NCBI GenBank assembly: GCA_963823105.1
Contig: CAWGKC010000001.1
Location: 496,001-560,000, forward strand
Direction: 5' to 3'
Origin: JAJYKC01 sp963823105
GTDB lineage: Bacteria; Acidobacteriota; Terriglobia; Bryobacterales; Bryobacteraceae
Length of the DNA stretch: 64,000 bases
Positions 1 through 8,438 of this stretch are shown here, piece after piece. The notes under the pieces were generated by a model that saw only the letters and a program-made list of their open reading frames with translations, ran no database searches and was not told the DNA's origin. Positions within the stretch are counted from its first letter, which is position 1. Every line of letters starts with the position of its first letter. A program made the translations under genes and the position numbers.

Positions 1-42
1 GCGACGGCGGAACGGGTTGCGGAGGAGATTCTGAGCGGCTAG
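1..42 (+). CDS. C-terminal end of an unidentified protein (cut by window edge)
   Basis: An open frame enters from the left edge and ends at a TAG at 40-42, giving only 13 residues (ATAERVAEEILSG). The helical, charged tail carries no recognisable motif, so no function is offered. Its stop overlaps the stop of the minus-strand HipA-like gene within a shared palindromic CTAG, so the two genes meet tail to tail. Confidence 0.5.
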   Translation, partial: ATAERVAEEILSG

Positions 43-881
43 CGGGAGATCCAATCGGGGAAGGGGAAAGATCGGGCTTCGGCGGTCTCGCGGATCAGAT
101 CGGGAATCCGGGAGCGCCGGGCCATTAACCGGTCTAGCAAACGCTCCCACTCGGCGTCTTCACCGCCGGCGATCCAGGCGCGGGGGATGCGCTTCCAGGC
201 TTGGTCCACGACGTCCTCGGGGAAATTGGCCACCTGGCCGAGCCACGGTTCGAAGTCGTCCAGGCCGCGCGCGCCGCGATAGACGGAGCGGCGGAAATAG
301 AGGCCCTGAAGAGGGGAGTCCGAGAACGTCCATTCGGGGCCGTTGAAGACGAAGCCGTGGTCGATCATTTGCGCGACGAAGCCCAGCTTGGCGGGGGCGC
401 GAATCGGAGTGGGAGAATGAGAGCGAAGACGGGCGCGGAAAAAAATCGATTGGCGGGAGTCGGCGTTGCCCATCCATTTATCGAAAACGAGGGCGCCGCG
501 AAACTCGGCGAGGTTGGCGACTTTTTCGAGCAACTGGTCGGGGAGGAAATCGTAAACGGCGAGGCGTTCGGGATCGCCGGGGTGGCGCGAGCCGAAGTGC
601 CAGCCGGGCTCGATGGCGATCCGGCGCGTGCCCAGACGAATGAAAGCTTCCGGGTTCTCTTCGAGGAAACCGGCTCCGACGCCGACCAGCGCTACCGGCG
701 GGGCGGCGATTTGCAGGTAGTCGAGGAACATGGCGCTCATCCACTCGTTGACGAGGATGCGCCGGTGCTGGGGATTGTTGGCGAACTTCACGACGTACCA
801 GTGTCCGTCGTCGCATTCGATCAAATGCGCCTGCGCGCCTCCGCGCATTTTGCGGATCAGGCGGCGGGCTTGAACGGGCAT
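39..881 (-). CDS. HipA-like kinase-domain protein
   Basis: The 280-residue protein begins MPVQARRLIRKMRGGAQAHL. It continues with a HipA-like pattern: a VVKFANNPQHRRILVNEWM segment resembling the nucleotide-binding lysine region, followed by LVFDKWMGNADSR, which resembles the HipA catalytic loop (D..xxNxD). Families of this type are stand-alone HipA-like kinases found without a HipB partner. No small helix-turn-helix antitoxin gene lies beside it, so a toxin-antitoxin role is not supported. There is no signal peptide, so it is probably cytoplasmic. The substrate is unknown. Confidence is high for the family and low for the role. Confidence 0.72.
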   Translation of the reverse strand: MPVQARRLIRKMRGGAQAHLIECDDGHWYVVKFANNPQHRRILVNEWMSAMFLDYLQIAAPPVALVGVGAGFLEENPEAFIRLGTRRIAIEPGWHFGSRHPGDPERLAVYDFLPDQLLEKVANLAEFRGALVFDKWMGNADSRQSIFFRARLRSHSPTPIRAPAKLGFVAQMIDHGFVFNGPEWTFSDSPLQGLYFRRSVYRGARGLDDFEPWLGQVANFPEDVVDQAWKRIPRAWIAGGEDAEWERLLDRLMARRSRIPDLIRETAEARSFPFPDWISR

Positions 882-947
882 GGGAGAGAAGGAGCCAATG
901 GCGAGTGAGGTAATCTAAAGGATTAACACAGACGCGAGGAGCCAAGA

Positions 948-1163
948 ATGCCGGAAGAAAACGAGAAAGCGGAGAGCGCCGCCAAGGGACGAGACGAGGT
1001 CGCGCTGGAGTTGATGAAGTTCGTCGCCGTGACGACCGGGTACGGAAAAGGCCCGAGCAGCGCCGGTTTTTCGGCTAAACAAAACCGGTCACCGGAGGAG
1101 TACGCCGATTCGCTGCTGCAATTGTTCGAGCGCTGCCGGGCGATCGTCGCCAAGCAGCCTTAG
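948..1163 (+). CDS. Small hypothetical protein (71 aa)
   Basis: A short charged protein starting MPEENEKAESAAKGRDEVAL. The ATG is preceded by a good Shine-Dalgarno sequence (GAGGAG, about 932-937). The body looks helical, ending with YADSLLQLFERCRAIVAKQP. It has no signal peptide or membrane segment, and I do not recognise the family. It is divergent from the HipA-like gene and meets the histone-like gene tail to tail with 6 bases between them. The clear ribosome site and lack of overlap with other genes make it a likely real gene. Confidence 0.6.
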   Translation: MPEENEKAESAAKGRDEVALELMKFVAVTTGYGKGPSSAGFSAKQNRSPEEYADSLLQLFERCRAIVAKQP

Positions 1164-1169
1164 CTGCCC

Positions 1170-1736
1170 TTAGCGCCTGGAGGACTTTTTCGGCGCGGCC
1201 TTCTTGGGGGCCGCTTTCTTGGGAGCCGCTTTCTTGGGAGCCGCCTTTTTCGGCGCGGCTTTCTTGGGGGCCGCTTTCTTGGGAGCTATCTTTTTCGGCG
1301 CGGCCTTCTTGGGTGCGGCTTTCTTTGGGGCCGCTTTCTTCGGGGCCGCTTTTTTCGGGGCGGCCTTTTTCGGGGCGGCTTTTTTCGCTGGCGCGGCTTT
1401 CTTCGCCGGTGTCTTCTTTTTCGCCGGCGCGGCCTTCTTTACCGGCGCGGCTTTCTTCGGCGCAGGCGGCGCGGCGGCTTTTGCCGGCGGAGCGGCGGCG
1501 GTGCGGCTGACTGCTTTTTTCGCCGGCTTTTTGAGGGCGGGCGCTACACCGGTCTCGGGAGCGGGCGCAGCCTCCGGGACGACAACGACTCCGGTGATTA
1601 CTTCGACCACCTCGACCTCGTCGTCGTCTTCGGCTCCATACTCGCCAATGTCGGACTCTACGGCGACGTGCTCCTGTTCATAGTCGAAATCGTCCGCTTC
1701 CTCGTCGGCGGCGGTGAAGAAATGTGGATTAAACAT
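1170..1736 (-). CDS. Histone H1-like / AlgP-type lysine-alanine-proline repeat protein with acidic N-terminus
   Basis: This 188-residue protein has two opposite halves. Residues 1 to about 65 are strongly acidic (many D/E, e.g. ADEEADDFDYEQEH and EDDDEVEVVEV). From about residue 70 it becomes lysine/alanine/proline rich, and from about 113 to 183 it is an almost perfect array of the pentapeptide KKAAP, ending KKSSRR. Basic repeats of this kind occur in bacterial histone H1-like and AlgP-like proteins that bind DNA non-specifically. The acidic head is unusual and could be autoinhibitory or bind a partner (inference). No enzymatic motif is seen. Confidence 0.65.
   Translation of the reverse strand: MFNPHFFTAADEEADDFDYEQEHVAVESDIGEYGAEDDDEVEVVEVITGVVVVPEAAPAPETGVAPALKKPAKKAVSRTAAAPPAKAAAPPAPKKAAPVKKAAPAKKKTPAKKAAPAKKAAPKKAAPKKAAPKKAAPKKAAPKKAAPKKIAPKKAAPKKAAPKKAAPKKAAPKKAAPKKAAPKKSSRR
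1186..1400. repeat. 15-base tandem repeat coding for KKAAP
   Basis: About 14 head-to-tail copies of a 15-base unit (plus strand approximately GGGAGCCGCTTTCTT, with G/C and C/T variants) lie within the 3' half of the histone-like gene. Each unit encodes one KKAAP pentapeptide; one copy reads KKIAP. Such repeats are prone to length change by slippage. Confidence 0.85.
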
Positions 1737-1857
1737 TTTCTATGCCTCTCGTGCGCTTCAAAAAACTACATCCTAGAATAACTCGTTTTCAGCGCAAGGC
1801 AAGAACAAACTGAAGCGGAGCGCAAAAAGATTTTCGAGAGCGAGCGGAGGAGGAGGA

Positions 1858-3537
1858 TTAACGGTCGACGGAGGCGCGCCGGCGGGGAGTATGGAGGCTG
1901 GCGGCGGCGTAGGTCTTGCCATGCGCGGGATGGGCGGCTTTATGAGGAGAACCCGGTTTCGACTTGCGCGCGTAGCGGGCGGCGTGTGCGGGGTGGGAAG
2001 CGCGCGTCTTCGTCGCGGAGGGGGCGCGATAGGCGACCGGGACCACCAGCAGATCGCCGGGCGCCGCAGCGGATCCGCCGCCGGTGTTGGCCGCCTCGAT
2101 CGATTTCGGAGCCGAGCCAAAACGCCTGGCGATCATGGCGACGGATTCTCCCGCTTCGACGCGATGGAGACGCCAACTGGCGCGATGCTCCAGCGGCACT
2201 TGGCCCAGACCGGCGACGAGCCGGTCGCCGGCGCCCTTGGGGACGTTGAGAACGAAGCCCTGGGGCGCGAGCGGTTTCAATAAAGCGGGATTGAGGTCCT
2301 GCAATTCCGGCACGCTGCTTCCGATGGCGTCGGCGGCGAGCGCGAGGCTGGTGGGCGCCTTCATCTCGAGCGTATCCGTTTCGAGCGGCGCATCGGGCTG
2401 GACGTCGTCCAACGCGTAATCCTTGGGGTTCTTGGCCATTATGGTCATGGCCAGAATCAAGGGAACGTAGTTCATGGTTTCCTTGGGAAGGGCGTTCAGC
2501 CGGTGAAGTTCCCAGAAATCGGCATAGCCGGTGCGTTCGACGGCGCGGTCGACGCAATTGGGGCCGCAATCGTACGCGGCCATGGCGAGATACCAATCGC
2601 CGAAATGGCGGTAGAGATCGTGCAGATGGTGGGCGGCGGCGCGGGTGGCCTTTTCCGGGTCCATGCGCTCATCGACGGCGGCGGTCTGGGTAAGGCCGTA
2701 TTCACGGCCTCGGAATTGCGCGAACTGCCACAGGCCGATGCAGGACTTGACGGACTTGGCGCGGGGAAGGAATCCCGACTCCTGTTCGGCCAGATAGATC
2801 AACTCGCGCGGGATGCCTTCGTCCTGGAGAGCGCTCTCGATCATGGCGCGATAGCGTCCGGCTCGGCGAAGCCCGGCGACAAGCGTCTTATGGCCGCGGT
2901 CGGAGGAGAAATAGTGGACGAAACCGAGGACGGGGTCGCGCAACTCGAGGGGCAACTGGGAAACGGTCGCGTCGAGTTCACCCTGCACTTTGGGCTTTAG
3001 ATTGGGGTCTACCGGGAAGGTCATGTCGAGAATGCCTTCGAGAGGGGGTTTATCGTACACGATCTGGTCCGATTGGCGCCCGGCTCCCAGGCCCTCGGCG
3101 TCGTAACGGAAGATCGCCTCGGAGAGCTGTTCGATTTTCGCGTCCAGCTTCTGGCGATCCGGCATGTCGGCGGGAGCGGTAAGGAGCGTGTCGATGGCGG
3201 CGTCGAATTCGCTTCGCGCGCCTTCGGAGTCGCCGTCCTCATAGAGGCGTTTGCCGGAAGCGAAGTGGAGATCGGCGGCACGAATGCAATCGTTCAACTG
3301 GGACGAGCGGGGCGCGGCCTGGGCCAGCAGAGTGACCGCTTCGTGGGAATAAAGGCCCGCGTCGGCCGCGGCAATCTGCGGGGGAACGTCGATCACGGCC
3401 GCTACCGGCGGGGCGGGGAGGAAAGCGTTGGCGAACTTCGTATATTGCTGCGAACGGTTGGAAGCGCAGCCGCTGAGGAACCCGAAGAAACTAGCGCACG
3501 CGAGAACGATTGCGGTTTGATGAAGGCGCATGATCAC
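1858..3537 (-). CDS. Membrane-bound lytic murein transglycosylase (MltD-like) lipoprotein
   Basis: This 559-residue protein has a lipoprotein signal (hydrophobic core, then LSGC lipobox near residue 24), so it is probably anchored in the outer membrane. The central SLT/goose-lysozyme domain carries LIYLAEQESGFLPRAKS, where the Glu in ESGF is the family's catalytic acid, followed by IGLWQFA and YLAMAAYDCGPNCVDRA. A C-terminal LysM-like segment (HRVEAGESVAMIARRFGSAPKSIEAAN) should bind peptidoglycan, and the tail is basic. The N-terminal 130 residues look helical/TPR-like. MltD enzymes cleave the MurNAc-GlcNAc bond to give anhydromuropeptides. A candidate promoter lies at 3576-3604. Confidence 0.88.
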   Translation of the reverse strand: MIMRLHQTAIVLACASFFGFLSGCASNRSQQYTKFANAFLPAPPVAAVIDVPPQIAAADAGLYSHEAVTLLAQAAPRSSQLNDCIRAADLHFASGKRLYEDGDSEGARSEFDAAIDTLLTAPADMPDRQKLDAKIEQLSEAIFRYDAEGLGAGRQSDQIVYDKPPLEGILDMTFPVDPNLKPKVQGELDATVSQLPLELRDPVLGFVHYFSSDRGHKTLVAGLRRAGRYRAMIESALQDEGIPRELIYLAEQESGFLPRAKSVKSCIGLWQFAQFRGREYGLTQTAAVDERMDPEKATRAAAHHLHDLYRHFGDWYLAMAAYDCGPNCVDRAVERTGYADFWELHRLNALPKETMNYVPLILAMTIMAKNPKDYALDDVQPDAPLETDTLEMKAPTSLALAADAIGSSVPELQDLNPALLKPLAPQGFVLNVPKGAGDRLVAGLGQVPLEHRASWRLHRVEAGESVAMIARRFGSAPKSIEAANTGGGSAAAPGDLLVVPVAYRAPSATKTRASHPAHAARYARKSKPGSPHKAAHPAHGKTYAAASLHTPRRRASVDR

Positions 3538-3575
3538 AAGTGTGTTACACGGACGCTAAGTGACGCGGAACCCTG

Positions 3576-3604
3576 ACTTTACCTCAAAGCTTCGTGTGCG
3601 TCAA
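3576..3604 (-). promoter_or_regulatory. Candidate sigma-70 promoter of the transglycosylase gene
   Basis: On the minus strand the sequence reads TTGACG (3604-3599), a 17-base spacer, then TAAAGT (3581-3576). The -35 matches the consensus at five positions and the -10 at four. Transcription would start near 3569, leaving a leader of about 30 bases before the ATG at 3537. The call rests on sequence match alone. Confidence 0.45.
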
Positions 3605-3704
3605 GGCTAAAGTGGCACTCTTATTGTAGCCGATATTACAGTCAAGAAGCCAGCTCTCCCATTTTTCATCGGCGGTTTTTCCTTAATTCCATAGAGGAGT
3701 AAGC

Positions 3705-5255
3705 CTAATTTTCGAGTCCGAAACAGTAGAGCGTGCTGTCATACGTGGTGATGTAGACGTGGCCGTTGGCCACCGAGAGCCCGCTGAAATGGTTGAACGA
3801 CGTGATTTGATCGCCGCTTGAATAGAGCTGCTTGCCGGTCTCGGGGTCGAGGGCATAAAGCACGGCGTGGCCAGACCGGGAGATGCGCAAAGGGCTATTG
3901 TCGAAGAGTCCGCGGTCGGCGTAGGCTTGCTCGGTGTACTCGCCGTTGCCATAGGCGAAAACGACATCGTTCGCGACAACGGGAGGTTCGGCGCGGTTCA
4001 TGTCGCGGGACATCCAGGCGGGGGTGAGCCGGTACTTTCCGTCGCTTTCCTCCACTTTGAAGGCGACGACGGCGCCGTTGAGGACGGGGCCGTAGGAGAC
4101 GGGAACTTTAAACGCGGGATGAACGGGACCCCAGAAAGGCGTCAGGATCCAGCGAGTGCCGTTGGAATCGAGCCAAGAGGCCATGGAACCCCAGATGCCG
4201 GCGGAGGCGAAGTTGACCTCTTCGTTGCACATGAGGGGCGTCTTATAGAGCGGCGTCTGGTGGTCGTCCCCGCCGGCGTTGGCGGTATCGAGGAGATAGA
4301 CGCGGCACTCTTTGCTTCCGGTGACCATGAGTTCCTTGCCATTAAACGGGAAGATGGCGGGGGTGACTTGCATATCGAGATCGCGTTTTTGGAGCCAGAA
4401 CCAGTTGGAAGGCTCAAACCAGTCTTTCAGCGTAAGATTGCCGTTTTCGACGTGGACGCCGATGAGGCCATTGCCGAACATGCGGTTTTCCGGATCGTAT
4501 GTGCCGTCGCCGGTGGGGGCCCAGGCGGTACCGGTGGAATCGATGGCGGCTCCGGTGCGTCCCCAGAGGCCGCCGCTGCCGGGATTGAAGGTCATGACTT
4601 TGTGGGCGGGGTCGTGGATGTCGATGGCCCATACCTGATTGGGGTTGCCATTGCAGCCTTGGCTGGTGGTGGTGAAGACGACGCCGTTCCACATGTTGAG
4701 CGCGTACGATTTTCCGTTGCCGAAGCCGAACTTCACGGCGGGGGCGACGTCTTCGCCGTCGGCGACGTTGAGGGAGTGGAGCATGCCGTCGCCGGCGAGG
4801 GCGTAGACGGTTCTGGCTCCGCCGGCGCCGGCCGGGCCGATGATGGGCGTGGCGGTTTGACCTCCGGGGCAGAGCGGATCGCCGGGGTGCAATCCGCGGC
4901 CTTCGGTGACGGGAGGGTATTTGAAGTGTTTTTGCCAAACGATCTTGCCGGTGGCGGCGTCGAGAGCGAAGAGGTTGTCGGAGATGCCCGCCTCGATGAG
5001 CATCTGTTTAGGGCCGTCTTTGGTGGGGATGCCGGAGGCGATGAGCGGAGGGAAGAGCGAGTGCATTTCCCTCGGCTGGTTATGGAGTTTGACCTTCCAT
5101 AGGATTTTGAGGTTCTTTACGTTGTCCTTGGTGAGAATGTGTTCGTCCCGCTGCCAACCGGCGCGAAGGGAACTTCCGCCGTCGGTGAGCCAATCGGCTC
5201 CGGAAAGCGAGCCGCAACAGAGGGCGGCGATGATCCAATAACGTAGCTTTCGCAT
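3705..5255 (-). CDS. Secreted PQQ-type beta-propeller protein (copy 1)
   Basis: The start is placed at the ATG at 5255 (MRKLRYWIIAALCCGSLSGA), which gives a signal peptide and has AGGA about eight bases upstream. The frame stays open further upstream, but that part is antisense noise over the next gene. The 516-residue product shows propeller-blade repeats: LFALDAATGKIVWQKHF, TVYALAGDGMLHSLNVADG and LYALDPETGKQLYSSG. These match the PQQ-like/BamB-like fold of quinoprotein dehydrogenases. No haem motif or clear calcium/PQQ catalytic Asp can be assigned by eye, so enzyme activity is uncertain. It follows a related propeller gene with a 17-base gap and is probably co-transcribed with it. Confidence 0.8.
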   Translation of the reverse strand: MRKLRYWIIAALCCGSLSGADWLTDGGSSLRAGWQRDEHILTKDNVKNLKILWKVKLHNQPREMHSLFPPLIASGIPTKDGPKQMLIEAGISDNLFALDAATGKIVWQKHFKYPPVTEGRGLHPGDPLCPGGQTATPIIGPAGAGGARTVYALAGDGMLHSLNVADGEDVAPAVKFGFGNGKSYALNMWNGVVFTTTSQGCNGNPNQVWAIDIHDPAHKVMTFNPGSGGLWGRTGAAIDSTGTAWAPTGDGTYDPENRMFGNGLIGVHVENGNLTLKDWFEPSNWFWLQKRDLDMQVTPAIFPFNGKELMVTGSKECRVYLLDTANAGGDDHQTPLYKTPLMCNEEVNFASAGIWGSMASWLDSNGTRWILTPFWGPVHPAFKVPVSYGPVLNGAVVAFKVEESDGKYRLTPAWMSRDMNRAEPPVVANDVVFAYGNGEYTEQAYADRGLFDNSPLRISRSGHAVLYALDPETGKQLYSSGDQITSFNHFSGLSVANGHVYITTYDSTLYCFGLEN

Positions 5256-5272
5256 TTCGATCCTTTTGCGCC

Positions 5273-6932
5273 TTAGCGTTCCGTGAGTTGCGGCTCCCGG
5301 GCGAAGAAGCCATAGCAATACAGCGTGTTGTCGGCGGTGGTGAAGTAGACGCGGCCGTTGGCCAGCGCCAGTCCGGTGTTGTGGGAGAAGGAAGAGATGC
5401 CGGCGCCGCTGGAATAGAGTTCCTTGCCCGTCGCGCCGTCGAGGGCGTAGAGGGTGGCGTGGGCGGCCATTCGCTCGCGCTCGGCGACCGTGAAGGGCGC
5501 GCCGTCTTCCTTGGCGAGGCGGGAGGATTCGCCGCTGGATAGGGCGAAGACGATGCCGTTGGTGGTTATGGGCGGGGCGGGGGCGAGCATGTCGCGGGAG
5601 ATCCATTGCGGGGTTAAGGCGGGCTGGCCGGCGCGCTCCTCCACTTTGAAGGCGACGATGGCGCCGCTCGGTGCGGGGCCGTTAGTGGACGGGAAACTCT
5701 GGGCCGCGGGGCCGTCGAGGGCGGCATAGATCCAGCGGGCGCCGCTGTCGGGGTCGAGCCAGGTCGAGAAATCGCCCCGAAGCCCATAGCCGGAGTAAGG
5801 GGAACCGGCGGAGGCGACGGGCTCACTGGCGGCGAGCGGCGTGTGATGATCGGGTCCGCCGAGGGAAGCCGCGCTGAGCAGGTAGACGGCGCCGGCGCCT
5901 CCGGCGGCGATGACGACGTCTTTGCCTTTCCACTGAAACACCGCCGGAGTGACGCCGGGAGCGGCGGGGCCACTGTTCGCGGCGGGAGGAGGACCGGAAG
6001 GAGTGAAGTAATCCTGCACCGAGAGGTCCTTGGGGTTCAAGGCGAGGACGGTTTGATGGTAATCGCCGGCCGCGTCGCCATGTCCGCTTGCCATCTGGAC
6101 GTAGACAGTCCCATTGGTTCCGATTGCGACGCCTCCCGCGCCGGAAGGGGCGCCGCCGTGGGTGGGGAAGGACACGACGTTTCTATCCTCGCCGCCGAGA
6201 TCGACGGCGTAAATGGCGTTCGGCGCGCCTCCGCATTCGCCGGTGGTGGCGGCGTAAACAGTGGTGCCGGAGACGTTGATGGCGGATACGGTCGAATTTG
6301 CAGGAACGAACTTCACGGGAGCGAAGGCGGCGTCGTTGCCGTCGGATTGGCGGACGAAGCGGAGGTAGCCGTCGCCACCGATGGCGAAGACGTATCCGTT
6401 CCTTCCGAAGCCGGAACTAAAAATTCCTTGGGGCTGGGGAGGGCGGACCGCAGGGGCGGGGGTGGCGCCGGCGGCCGGGCGGACCATGGGGCGAAAAGTG
6501 CGGACCATGGGGCTGCTGCCGCCGGTGATGGCGATGGAGGCGGTTAAGCCGCCGGGGCAGCCGGGCGTGGGGTTCGCCGCAGGCTGGCCAGCTTTGGAGT
6601 CGAAGTGGGTTTGCCAAAGGAGGCGGTTGAGGGCGGCGTCGATGGAGTAGACGTTGCCCGAGCTGCCGCCGAGGAACAGCATTTCCTTGAAGCCGCGATA
6701 GGTGATGAGGCTGGTGAGGACGATCGGGCGAGGTAAGGGCGTTCAATCCCCGGGAGGCATTGTCGAGTTTCAGCTTATAGAGGAACTCAAGTCCCTGGAC
6801 GTTGTCCTTGTGAATTTCGGTCTCGCCCCTGGCCCAACCATCGCGCTGGGGGTTTCCGCTCTCGCTGGACCAATCGGCTCCCGATAGCATGGCCATGGCG
6901 CCAGCGATTGCGGTCGCTAGGAATATTCGCAT
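5273..6932 (-). CDS. Secreted PQQ-type beta-propeller protein (copy 2, frameshifted)
   Basis: The start MRIFLATAIAGAMAMLSGADW at 6932 has a signal peptide and an AGGTGA ribosome site. The first frame covers about 65 residues, through DNVQGLEFLYKLKLDNASRGLNAL. The rest of the protein (IVLTSLITYRGFKEMLFLGG onward) is in the next frame. Removing one base at the AA pair 6735-6736 joins the halves into a protein that aligns from end to end with the neighbouring propeller (ADW signal end, DNV.., NVYSID/NLFALD, LYALDGATGKELYSSG). The body is rich in Gly, Ala and Pro. The split is probably a sequencing error or a very recent lesion. Its role is presumably shared with copy 1 and the haem protein upstream. 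Confidence 0.72.
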
Positions 6933-6954
6933 CCGGATCACCTTTCTCTCGTTT

Positions 6955-7431
6955 TCAATGCGCGGGCGGGTCTTCAAATACGATTCGATTCTTCTTGCCT
7001 TCGATTTTCTTGAAATCGAGTCCGGGAACTTTACGGAGATCGTCGAGCGATTTGAAATCGCCGTTCTCGGTCCGATAACGGATGATGGCCGCGGCCTGGG
7101 ATTTCAAGAGCAAAAGCGAGGATTCCATGTCGACGGAGCTGGCCTTATTGATGTTGACCAGAGGCGGCGGGGCGGGGGAGAAGTTTTTCGACAGATAGTC
7201 GAGGACGACGGCCAGTTCGTCGCCGGAGGCGTCCATGCCCATGTTGGCCATTTTGGAGATGGTGCCCTCCCATTTGCCGCGGTTTTGGCGGACGGAAACG
7301 GCGAGTTCGGGGGCATGGCATTTTCCGCAGACGCGAATGGTGGCTTGTTTGCCGGGGGCATCGGGCAGGGTGGTCGAAGCCGCGTGGGAGGCGAGCGGAA
7401 CCGCCAGCAGGAGACAGAACCGGAGATTCAC
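6955..7431 (-). CDS. Haem-c (CxxCH) and helix-hairpin-helix protein
   Basis: The GTG start at 7431 overlaps the TGA of the upstream DUF1080 gene (GTGA), so the two are translationally coupled. The 158-residue product has a signal peptide (NLRFCLLLAVPLASHAAST), one c-type haem motif (RVCGKCHAPE, about residues 34-38) and a C-terminal ComEA-like helix-hairpin-helix region (LVNINKAS..., then FKSLDDLRKVPGLDFKKIE). A periplasmic single-haem electron carrier is expected from the first half. The second half resembles DNA-binding or protein-binding HhH repeats. It sits between a sugar-hydrolase-like gene and two quinoprotein-like propellers, which suggests an electron-transfer partner role (inference). 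Confidence 0.75.
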   Translation of the reverse strand: MNLRFCLLLAVPLASHAASTTLPDAPGKQATIRVCGKCHAPELAVSVRQNRGKWEGTISKMANMGMDASGDELAVVLDYLSKNFSPAPPPLVNINKASSVDMESSLLLLKSQAAAIIRYRTENGDFKSLDDLRKVPGLDFKKIEGKKNRIVFEDPPAH

Positions 7432-8315
7432 AGTTTCTTGATCCAGATATTGCGAATGGAGACTTTGCCGGCGCCTTCGATCTCGAAGCCGATCAAGCCG
7501 GATTTTCTGAATTTCGACGGGTCGTCGTCGATAAGGATCGCCATGACGTGGCCGTTGACGATGTGAGTCATTTGAGTGCCGCGGGCGATCAGGTGCAATT
7601 GGTTCCAGTCGTCGATTTTGACGTAGCCGCCCAGCTCCTGAGGGTTGCCGAGAGTGGCGAGGAGGCGCGGCTTCTTGCCTTCTTCGGTTCGCACCAGTTG
7701 GCCGCGCCAGGCGATGATGCCGCGGCCGGTGGCCTGTTCGTAATATTGGCCGGTGTATTGATTCTTGCCGTCGAAATCGAATTGGGCGCCGAGCATGTCC
7801 CACTTGGCTTGCGATTCGGCGGAAGGGGGTGTTCCGCGCGGTTGGCCGCCGGGACACGTGCCCTGCATGGGGCGCGGAGGGCGGCGTTCCCGGTTCGGGT
7901 CCAGGATGGCGCCCCGGTATTGAACGCCGCTATTGATTTGAGCGCCTTCGCCGCGCATTTCGAGTTTCAGCTCGAAGTCCGACGGTTCGCCGCCCTTCCA
8001 GACCAGATAAATGGTGCCGGTGGGCTTTTCGCAGGTGGATTCGACGGTGATCGCTCCGTTCTCGACATGCCAATACGCGGTGTCGCCATCCCAGCCGTTC
8101 AGCGTCGCGCCGTCGAACATGGAAGTCCAGCCGGTGTGATCGGCATCGTCGATCGGTTCGGGTTGCGAGAAGCCGGGGAAGGAGCGCGGACGGGCGGGCG
8201 GATGCTGCGCGCGGGATGGGGCGGCGAGGAAGAGCGAGATCGACAGGGCGCAACCGGCCGCGGCCGCCGCAAGGGACCTTGCCGGCAGGCCGGTAATGGA
8301 AAATGGAGAGGACAT
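7428..8315 (-). CDS. DUF1080 (3-keto-disaccharide hydrolase-like) secreted protein
   Basis: The chosen ATG at 8315 gives MSSPFSITGLPARSLAAAAAG, a signal peptide of about 37 residues; the frame is open upstream but without family similarity. The 295-residue product contains the DUF1080 hallmarks: WTSMFDGATLNGWDGD, a jelly-roll with INSGVQYRG, then WNQLHLIARGTQMTHIVNGHVM and a terminal GLIGFEIEGAGKVSIRNIWIKKL. DUF1080 is the 3-keto-disaccharide hydrolase family, and such genes are abundant in Acidobacteriota and Planctomycetota. It is the first gene of a minus-strand cluster with a haem protein and two propellers, which fits periplasmic oxidation and hydrolysis of sugars (inference). Confidence 0.85.
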   Translation of the reverse strand: MSSPFSITGLPARSLAAAAAGCALSISLFLAAPSRAQHPPARPRSFPGFSQPEPIDDADHTGWTSMFDGATLNGWDGDTAYWHVENGAITVESTCEKPTGTIYLVWKGGEPSDFELKLEMRGEGAQINSGVQYRGAILDPNRERRPPRPMQGTCPGGQPRGTPPSAESQAKWDMLGAQFDFDGKNQYTGQYYEQATGRGIIAWRGQLVRTEEGKKPRLLATLGNPQELGGYVKIDDWNQLHLIARGTQMTHIVNGHVMAILIDDDPSKFRKSGLIGFEIEGAGKVSIRNIWIKKL

Positions 8316-8438
8316 AGATTCTTTTGGATTGGAGGGCTTGTCTCCGGTCACAATATCAAAAGTCGAACCCGCGCGGCGCGGGGTGGGGATCATGAGAATG
8401 GCGGCCTCGCCGTTTCTGGTATCACTGGAGATGATCCG

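Noticed and set aside
39..881. HipA-like gene as part of a toxin-antitoxin pair
   Set aside because: No HipB-type helix-turn-helix gene is adjacent on either side within the window.
1186..1400. CRISPR-like array
   Set aside because: The 15-base repeats have no spacers and encode KKAAP in a protein frame.
5256..5606. N-terminal extension of the propeller at 3705-5255
   Set aside because: The extra 117 residues are Arg/His/Pro-rich antisense-type sequence overlapping the next gene. The ATG at 5255 gives a signal peptide and has a ribosome site.
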